This document shows positions 6,571-10,628 of a stretch of 10,628 nucleotides of DNA, one piece after another; within the stretch, counting starts at the first letter, position 1; each line of letters opens with the position of its first letter. The stretch is from Lutispora sp041687175 (GTDB lineage Bacteria > Bacillota > Clostridia > Lutisporales > Lutisporaceae), in assembly GCF_041687175.1 (NCBI RefSeq), contig NZ_JAWLCK010000094.1:1-10628 (forward strand), in the 5' to 3' direction. A program made the translations under genes and the position numbers. The notes under the pieces were generated by a model that had not been told where the DNA came from, ran no database searches, and saw only the letters and a program-made list of their open reading frames with translations.

Positions 6571-7671
6571 ATGACCGACTTACTTACCGGTTTTAAGGCA
6601 TTAAGCCTGGGGAATATTGTAATGTTTGTAATAGCCTCTGTGCTTATCTACCTTGCAATAACCAAAGAATATGAACCAATGCTGCTTTTACCCATCGGGT
6701 TTGGCGCGATTCTGGCTAATATTCCCTTTTCCGGTGCCATCGGGGAACATGGTCCCCTGACAATACTATTTAATATAGGTATTCTTACAGAATTATTTCC
6801 ATTATTGATTTTTATTGCAGTTGGAGCTATGATAGATTTTGGGCCTTTGCTTAAAAATCCCAAAATGCTGCTATTCGGCGGTGCAGCTCAGTTTGGAATA
6901 TTTTTTACCATGAGCATGGCTGCATTGTTGGGATATAACTTGAAAGAGGCAGCTTCAATAGGAATAATAGGTGCTGCAGACGGACCTACTTCCATATATG
7001 TAGCCACCAAGTTTGCTAAGAATCTTTTAGCACCCATATCTGTAGCAGCATATTCGTATATGTCTTTGGTGCCCATAATCCAGCCTCCTGTAATCAGAGC
7101 ATTGACTACTGAAGAGGAGAGAAAGATTAGGATGCCATATGAGGAAAATAGTATATCCAAGAGGGTTAAAATAATATTTCCTATTGCAGTCACTTTGGTA
7201 GCAGGTATAATTGCTCCCACAAGTGCTGCTTTGGTAGGATTCTTAATGTTTGGGAATCTACTTAGAGAATGTGGTGTAACTGAGAGGCTCTCAAAGTCAG
7301 CTCAGAATGAGCTTGCTAATCTGGTTACAATACTTTTAGGAATAACAATTGGCTCAACTATGACGGCGGAAGGCTTTTTAAGCATAGATACACTAAAAAT
7401 AATAGCTATGGGACTGGTAGCCTTTATATTTGATACTGCAGGAGGAGTTCTATTCGCCAAGTTCCTGAATCTATTTAGCAAGAAAAAGATCAATCCTATG
7501 GTTGGAGCAGCAGGGATATCAGCCTTTCCAATGTCCTCCAGAGTAATACAGAAAGAAGCACAGAAAGCTGATCCATCAAACTTCATACTAATGCACGCAG
7601 TTAGTGCCAATGTTGCAGGCCAGATAGGCTCAATAATTGCTGGTGGACTCATATTGGCATTGGTAAAATAG
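6571..7671 (+). CDS. Sodium ion-translocating decarboxylase beta subunit (OadB/GcdB/MmdB family)
   Basis: A 366-residue integral membrane protein, the sodium-pumping and carboxybiotin-decarboxylating subunit of oxaloacetate, glutaconyl-CoA or methylmalonyl-CoA decarboxylases. It is hydrophobic nearly throughout. The conserved re-entrant motif G134-A-A-D137-G-P-T holds the Asp needed for sodium transport in the Klebsiella enzyme. The C-terminal S-A-N347-V-A-G-Q-I-G-S354 matches the second functional helix, with the conserved Asn and Ser. It is shorter than Klebsiella OadB (433 residues) but normal for the clostridial type. No alpha (carboxyltransferase) or biotin carrier gene is nearby, so the substrate cannot be told; partners must be encoded elsewhere. 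It is followed 12 bases later by a small OadG-like gene, with which it surely forms an operon. The ATG is supported by AGGAG. Confidence 0.9.
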   Translation: MTDLLTGFKALSLGNIVMFVIASVLIYLAITKEYEPMLLLPIGFGAILANIPFSGAIGEHGPLTILFNIGILTELFPLLIFIAVGAMIDFGPLLKNPKMLLFGGAAQFGIFFTMSMAALLGYNLKEAASIGIIGAADGPTSIYVATKFAKNLLAPISVAAYSYMSLVPIIQPPVIRALTTEEERKIRMPYEENSISKRVKIIFPIAVTLVAGIIAPTSAALVGFLMFGNLLRECGVTERLSKSAQNELANLVTILLGITIGSTMTAEGFLSIDTLKIIAMGLVAFIFDTAGGVLFAKFLNLFSKKKINPMVGAAGISAFPMSSRVIQKEAQKADPSNFILMHAVSANVAGQIGSIIAGGLILALVK

Positions 7672-7683
7672 GGAGGTTGAATC

Positions 7684-7812
7684 ATGAATTTATCAGTATT
7701 CTATGAAAGTTTAAAGGTTATGGCAAATGGTATGGCAGGAATTTTCATTGTTATAGTGATTTTTTACATGCTAATAACAATATTGACAAAAATATTTCCC
7801 GAAAACAGATAA
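7684..7812 (+). CDS. Small OadG-like membrane protein (42 residues)
   Basis: A short gene that length cutoffs would skip. It encodes 42 residues starting M-N-L-S-V-F-Y-E-S-L, with one transmembrane helix (about 19-36, G-I-F-I-V-I-V-I-F-Y-M-L) and a short basic end, K-I-F-P-E-N-R. GGGAGGT at 7671-7677, overlapping the oadB stop codon, lies 6 bases before its ATG, which strongly supports translation. The single helix plus short tail resembles the N-terminal part of the OadG gamma subunit, which anchors and assembles the decarboxylase. Clostridial genomes are known to carry OadG-related small subunits beside the beta subunit. It lacks the long OadG tail with the metal-binding histidine. Real gene: likely; role as a gamma-like assembly subunit: inferred from position and shape. 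Confidence 0.75.
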   Translation: MNLSVFYESLKVMANGMAGIFIVIVIFYMLITILTKIFPENR

Positions 7813-7813
7813 T
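7783..7813 (+). promoter_or_regulatory. Possible promoter of the Asp23-ogg-DUF554 operon
   Basis: TTGACA at 7783-7788 and GATAAT at 7808-7813 lie 19 bases apart, at the end of the small OadG-like gene. The spacing is longer than ideal, so this is tentative. Confidence 0.25.
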
Positions 7814-7866
7814 TAGTATATTTAAAAAGTGAATATATATGATAAAATAATAGTTAATTTAAATAT

Positions 7867-7895
7867 GGGGGCATAAGTATGTGTCCTCATTTTTA
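7867..7895 (+). terminator. Weak hairpin with T-rich tail before the P-loop/Asp23 gene
   Basis: GGGGGCATA (7867-7875) can pair with TATGTGTCCTC (7878-7888) using G-U pairs and one bulge, followed by ATTTTTATT. It may end the oadB transcript, but the tail runs almost into the next ribosome site and the stem is imperfect. It could equally be a leader hairpin of the downstream gene. Confidence 0.3.
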
Positions 7896-7914
7896 TTGAA
7901 AGGAGCAATATCTG

Positions 7915-8751
7915 ATGGAAGTATATGCCCTCATAGGTCAAAGCGGCACAGGGAAAAGCTATAAGGCATTTATGGTAGCCAAGGATAAGGATGCTCAGTA
8001 TATAATAGACGATGGTCTTTTGATTGGGGGCACTAGGGTTATCACCGGCAACTCGGCAAAAAAAGAGAAAACTAAGCTTGCTGCTGTTCGCAGAGCTTTG
8101 TTCAAGGATGAAAACCATAGAGAAACAGTTAAAGCTGCCATAAAGGAGCTAGCTCCGGAAAGGATACTGGTGCTGGGAACATCGAAAAAAATGGTAGAGC
8201 AGATAACGAAGGCCTTGGAACTTCCAATGCCCTGTGAGACTGTTTATATAAATGAAATATCCACTGATTCAGAGATTGATACAGCATTAAAATCACGAAG
8301 AGTGGAAGGAAAACATGTAATACCCGTACCAACTGTTGAGGTAAAGAAGGATTTCTCCGGGTATTTCATCGATTCCCTGAAAATATTCAGGAAGAGGGAA
8401 AAGTCCGGGGATATGGCTGAGAAGACTATAATAAGGCCTACCTTCAGCTATCTCGGTAAATATGAGATATCTAAAAATGCTTTGATTCAGCTGGTAGAAA
8501 TCTCTGCTTTGCAGTTGGAAGGGGTTAAGAGAGTTAATAAAGTGAGGATAGATAATAGACCTGAAGGTGTAATAATAGATGTGGAAGTATCTTTGACTCT
8601 GATACAGAGGCTTGACTTGATGATGAAGGATATTCAGCAGATGATCAGGGAAAGATTGGAGTATGCTACCGGCTTGAATGTGATAGCTGTAAACATATGG
8701 ACTGTAGGCTTGGTGCTTTCGGACAAAGGAATATATATTGGCGATGCCTAA
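7915..8751 (+). CDS. P-loop NTPase fused to an Asp23/Gls24 (DUF322) domain
   Basis: A 278-residue protein with a Walker A motif right at the N-terminus, G8-Q-S-G-T-G-K-S15, followed by I-I-D-D-G-L-L-I and a later hydrophobic strand I-L-V-L-G-T-S. A canonical Walker B D-E is not obvious. The C-terminal part, about 176-270, is an Asp23/Gls24 domain: K-Y-E-I-S-K-N-A-L-I-Q-L-V-E, then V-I-I-D-V-E-V-S-L and a closing N-V-I-A-V-N-I-W. Asp23 proteins sit on the cytoplasmic side of the membrane and are linked to cell-envelope stress; here the domain is coupled to a putative nucleotide switch. No signal peptide or membrane helix is visible. AAAGGAG lies 9 bases before the ATG. It is the first gene of a compact group with an OGG1-type glycosylase and a DUF554 membrane protein. 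Domain calls are good; role unknown. Confidence 0.8.
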   Translation: MEVYALIGQSGTGKSYKAFMVAKDKDAQYIIDDGLLIGGTRVITGNSAKKEKTKLAAVRRALFKDENHRETVKAAIKELAPERILVLGTSKKMVEQITKALELPMPCETVYINEISTDSEIDTALKSRRVEGKHVIPVPTVEVKKDFSGYFIDSLKIFRKREKSGDMAEKTIIRPTFSYLGKYEISKNALIQLVEISALQLEGVKRVNKVRIDNRPEGVIIDVEVSLTLIQRLDLMMKDIQQMIRERLEYATGLNVIAVNIWTVGLVLSDKGIYIGDA

Positions 8752-8770
8752 ATACTGGGAAGTGAATGAT

Positions 8771-9679
8771 ATGGAGAGAAAAAATATAATAATTAAGGAA
8801 ATCAGGAATGGCTTGATATTGGATAATGTTCATGACTTCAATGCTAAGCATATTTTTGAATGCGGACAGTGCTTCAGATGGAGACCTGAGGCTGATGGCA
8901 GCTATACTGGAGTTGCTTTTGGAAAAGTGATAAATGTGAAATCAGATGAGGTCAACAAAAGAGTTCAACTAATCAATACAAATATTCAGGATTTCAATGA
9001 AATATGGTTTGACTATTTTGATCTAGGCAGAGATTATGGTGAAATAAAGAAAAAGCTTTCTGAAGATCCGGTTCTGAAGGTTGCCATACAATATGGAGAA
9101 GGCATCAGGATATTGAAGCAGGAGCCCTGGGAGATGCTTATATCATATATTATATCGGCAAACAACAGGATACCAATGATAGCCAGAAGCATAGGGCTTC
9201 TGTCGGAAATGTATGGACAGCCCATTGAGTATAATGGGGAGATATTTTATACATTTCCCACACCGGAGGAACTATCTGAGGCTGAGCTATGTGACATTCA
9301 AAAATGTAAAGCAGGCTTTAGATGCAAATATATAGCTCAGGCTATTAATATGGTTTTGGATGGAACCATTGATCTGGATTATATCAAAAATCTGGATGCA
9401 GATAGTGCTCGCGAGGAGCTGCTTAAGGTTCCTGGGGTAGGAGTTAAAGTGGCAGACTGCATAATGCTTTTTTCTATGGAGAAATATGACACATATCCTG
9501 TTGATGTATGGATAAAGAGAGTTACGGAGCATTTCTATCTTCATGAAGATGTGCCCATGAAGAGTATTCATGAGTTTGCCAGAGAAAAATTCGGTGGACT
9601 GGCAGGTTTTGCCCAGGAATATTTGTTTTATTATGCAAGAGAGATGAAAATAGGAAGCGGTAAGGGGGAATTACAGTGA
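8771..9679 (+). CDS. OGG1-type 8-oxoguanine DNA glycosylase/AP lyase
   Basis: A 302-residue base-excision repair enzyme that removes 8-oxoguanine from DNA and cuts the abasic site. The N-terminal domain carries G32-Q-C-F-R-W37, like G-Q-S-F-R-W of human OGG1. The helix-hairpin-helix reads V-P-G-V-G-V-K226-V-A-D-C with the catalytic lysine, and D245 in Y-P-V-D-V-W is the catalytic Asp. Their spacing of 19 equals K249-D268 of human OGG1. S-A-N-N-R-I also matches the OGG1 S-N-N-N region. There is no C-terminal iron-sulfur cysteine cluster as in EndoIII or MutY. The ATG at 8771 is preferred since GGGAAGTGA precedes it and M-E-R-K-N begins the alignable part; an ATG at 8744 (overlapping the Asp23 stop) or a TTG at 8738 would add 9 or 11 residues. 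The stop overlaps the next gene by 4 bases. Confidence 0.9.
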   Translation: MERKNIIIKEIRNGLILDNVHDFNAKHIFECGQCFRWRPEADGSYTGVAFGKVINVKSDEVNKRVQLINTNIQDFNEIWFDYFDLGRDYGEIKKKLSEDPVLKVAIQYGEGIRILKQEPWEMLISYIISANNRIPMIARSIGLLSEMYGQPIEYNGEIFYTFPTPEELSEAELCDIQKCKAGFRCKYIAQAINMVLDGTIDLDYIKNLDADSAREELLKVPGVGVKVADCIMLFSMEKYDTYPVDVWIKRVTEHFYLHEDVPMKSIHEFAREKFGGLAGFAQEYLFYYAREMKIGSGKGELQ

Positions 9680-10356
9680 TTTTATCAGGTGCCATTGCAA
9701 ATGCTTTAGGAGTATTTGCAGGCGGAATAATAGGTATGTTTATGAAAAAAGGCCTGCCTAAAAGGTTTGGGGATTCCATCATGTATGCACTGGGATTGTT
9801 TACACTAGGCTTGGGAATAATGTTTTTTATGGAATCTAAGGAAATTATGGTGCTCATTTTTAGTTTGGTATTGGGAACCCTTATCGGTGAATTAATTGAT
9901 ATAGAAAAGAGATTGGAGAACTTAGGAGATTCACTGCAATCCAAATTCAAGGGAACTGGAGGAAGATTTTCTGAAGGTTTTGTAACGGCAAGTTTGCTTT
10001 TTTGTGTAGGGTCTATGGCAATTATGGGATCCCTACAAAGCGGATTATCGGGAAACCATGAGGTTTTATATGCAAAAACGATCATAGATGCGGTGTCTTC
10101 AATTATTTTTGCTGCTGCCATGGGCTTTGGAGTAGCTTTATCTGCTGTACCTGTTTTGATATATCAGGGAGGATTAACTTTGGCAGCTTCGGTAGTAGCC
10201 CCCTATCTCAGCGATGCAGTGGTCAGTGAGATGACTGCAGTGGGTGGGGTTCTTCTTATTGGACTAGCCCTATCTATTTTGGATATCAAAAAGGTTAGAG
10301 TAGGTAATATGCTGCCGGGCATATTTTTACCCATTATTATTATGATGTTTTTTTAA
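9676..10356 (+). CDS. DUF554 family membrane protein (YdfK/YqgA-like)
   Basis: A 226-residue, strongly hydrophobic protein with about six or seven membrane segments (roughly 1-20, 32-52, 54-72, 102-120, 136-155, 158-178 and 190-226). A charged cytoplasmic stretch, I-D-I-E-K-R-L-E-N-L-G-D, lies between segments three and four. Typical DUF554 features are the opening G-A-I-A-N-A-L-G-V-F-A-G-G, the F-V-T-A-S-L-L-F-C-V-G-S-M-A-I-M-G-S stretch and the D-A-V-S-S-I-I-F-A-A-A-M-G-F-G-V-A motif. Family function is poorly known; a small-solute transport role is possible. The start is GTG at 9676, overlapping the glycosylase stop as GTGA, with GGGGGA about 7 bases upstream. Tight overlap implies translational coupling. 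It is the last gene before the right flanking repeat, and no terminator with a T-run is evident after it. Confidence 0.88.
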   Translation: MILSGAIANALGVFAGGIIGMFMKKGLPKRFGDSIMYALGLFTLGLGIMFFMESKEIMVLIFSLVLGTLIGELIDIEKRLENLGDSLQSKFKGTGGRFSEGFVTASLLFCVGSMAIMGSLQSGLSGNHEVLYAKTIIDAVSSIIFAAAMGFGVALSAVPVLIYQGGLTLAASVVAPYLSDAVVSEMTAVGGVLLIGLALSILDIKKVRVGNMLPGIFLPIIIMMFF

Positions 10357-10359
10357 TTA

Positions 10360-10380
10360 GAACTCAGAGTTCAGAACTCA
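10360..10380. repeat. Alternating GAACTC/GAGTTC hexamers
   Basis: GAACTC (10360-10365), GAGTTC (10367-10372) and GAACTC (10374-10379) alternate with single A spacers. The left side has a comparable short motif at 211-222 (GAGTC, AC, GAGTC). Such simple units often border dispersed intergenic repeats; no function is evident. Confidence 0.6.
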
Positions 10381-10410
10381 GGATTAGGGTATTCCTCTAG
10401 GGTCTTTTGG

Positions 10411-10454
10411 AGGAACACGGATTTACACGGAGGTAACCACGGATTAGCACGGAG
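10411..10454 (-). repeat. Two tandem 22-bp units in the right repeat
   Basis: Units at 10411-10432 and 10433-10454 share the pattern CCGTG-TAAATCCGTG (read on the minus strand), differing at several bases. The left copy has only one such unit (about 153-174), so unit number varies between copies. Motifs like this recur in intergenic repeats of many bacterial genomes. Confidence 0.75.
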
Positions 10455-10553
10455 GGTATCATTCTTAGCCACTAAAAGACACTAAAATGGGTATATTAGA
10501 CATGTGCTTCAGATATAAGAGTTCGCTTTGACAGTTCTATAGCTTGATCTCAC

Positions 10554-10603
10554 AAAAAGCCTAACGGCACCCAAAGGACCTCCATGTCCTGGATGCCTAG
10601 GCT
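10554..10603 (-). terminator. Mirror hairpin with T-run inside the right repeat
   Basis: On the minus strand, this is identical to the left hairpin at 4-53: the same 18-bp bulged stem, six-base loop and T-run. It would stop transcripts entering from the right, or fold in an RNA read toward the DUF554 gene. Function is inferred only. Confidence 0.45.
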
Positions 10604-10628
10604 GGCGTCCGTGCCAGCCTTACGGCTT

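Larger units (their letters stand above)
10387..10606 (-). repeat. Flanking non-coding repeat, right inverted copy
   Basis: This is the inverted counterpart of 1-197. The outer 73 bp (10534-10606) are identical to the left end, while 10387-10533 is diverged and longer. The mirror of the hairpin with T-run lies at 10554-10603 on the minus strand and also points inward. Beyond the copy the sequence goes on with an 8-bp hairpin, AGGCTGGC (10599-10606) with GCCAGCCT (10613-10620), so the repeat unit probably continues past the window. Confidence 0.9.

Noticed and set aside
9522..10121. 199-codon minus-strand open frame opposite the glycosylase and DUF554 genes
   Set aside because: Antisense to two well-recognised genes, no family resemblance and no ribosome site; a codon-bias shadow.
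1..10606. Composite transposon or integrated element bounded by the inverted repeats
   Set aside because: No transposase, integrase or target-site duplication is visible, and the cargo is housekeeping genes. Dispersed repeats or contig ends explain the repeats more simply.

Overview
The window looks like a piece of an AT-rich, Gram-positive, anaerobic Clostridia-type chromosome. The pointers are strong AAAGGAG/GGGAGG ribosome sites, a near-perfect SigA-type promoter, a clostridial-style Rex repressor, a sodium-pumping decarboxylase beta subunit with a tiny OadG-like partner, a YdiF-like ABC-F ATPase, and an OGG1-type glycosylase of the kind found in clostridia. I cannot name the species. Gene content is mostly housekeeping and metabolic. 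I see no CRISPR array, transposase, phage gene, tRNA or rRNA.

Layout. Bases 1-197 are a non-coding repeat. An inverted copy lies at 10387-10606, so the segment is bracketed by inverted repeats, with 73 bp perfectly identical at the outer ends. Inside, reading right: a radical SAM protein with a central PDZ domain and a DUF512-like tail (259-1578), closed by a terminator; then a consensus promoter overlapped by a GntR-type palindrome, driving an NAD-type isocitrate dehydrogenase (1772-2767) and a GntR/FCD repressor (2779-3411). This pair looks like a self-regulated operon. A shared hairpin (3410-3440) separates it from the convergent ABC-F gene (3421-5331, minus strand).

A 260-bp divergent region, with an AT palindrome and a possible Rex site over a promoter, leads into rex (5592-6248), which ends at a strong terminator. 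After a 260-bp non-coding stretch come the decarboxylase beta subunit (6571-7671) and an overlooked 42-residue membrane protein (7684-7812). A compact set of three genes follows: a P-loop/Asp23 fusion (7915-8751), an OGG1-like 8-oxoguanine glycosylase (8771-9679), and a DUF554 membrane protein (9676-10356).

How the genes fit together. Isocitrate dehydrogenase makes NADH and 2-oxoglutarate; Rex senses the NADH/NAD ratio; OadB couples decarboxylation to sodium export. These are plausible parts of one fermentative, sodium-based metabolism, but they sit in separate transcription units, so any functional link is inference. The least ordinary items are the reordered radical SAM/PDZ/DUF512 protein, the P-loop-Asp23 fusion, the miniature OadG-like gene, and the structured flanking repeat. 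I found no convincing new multi-gene defence or biosynthetic system.
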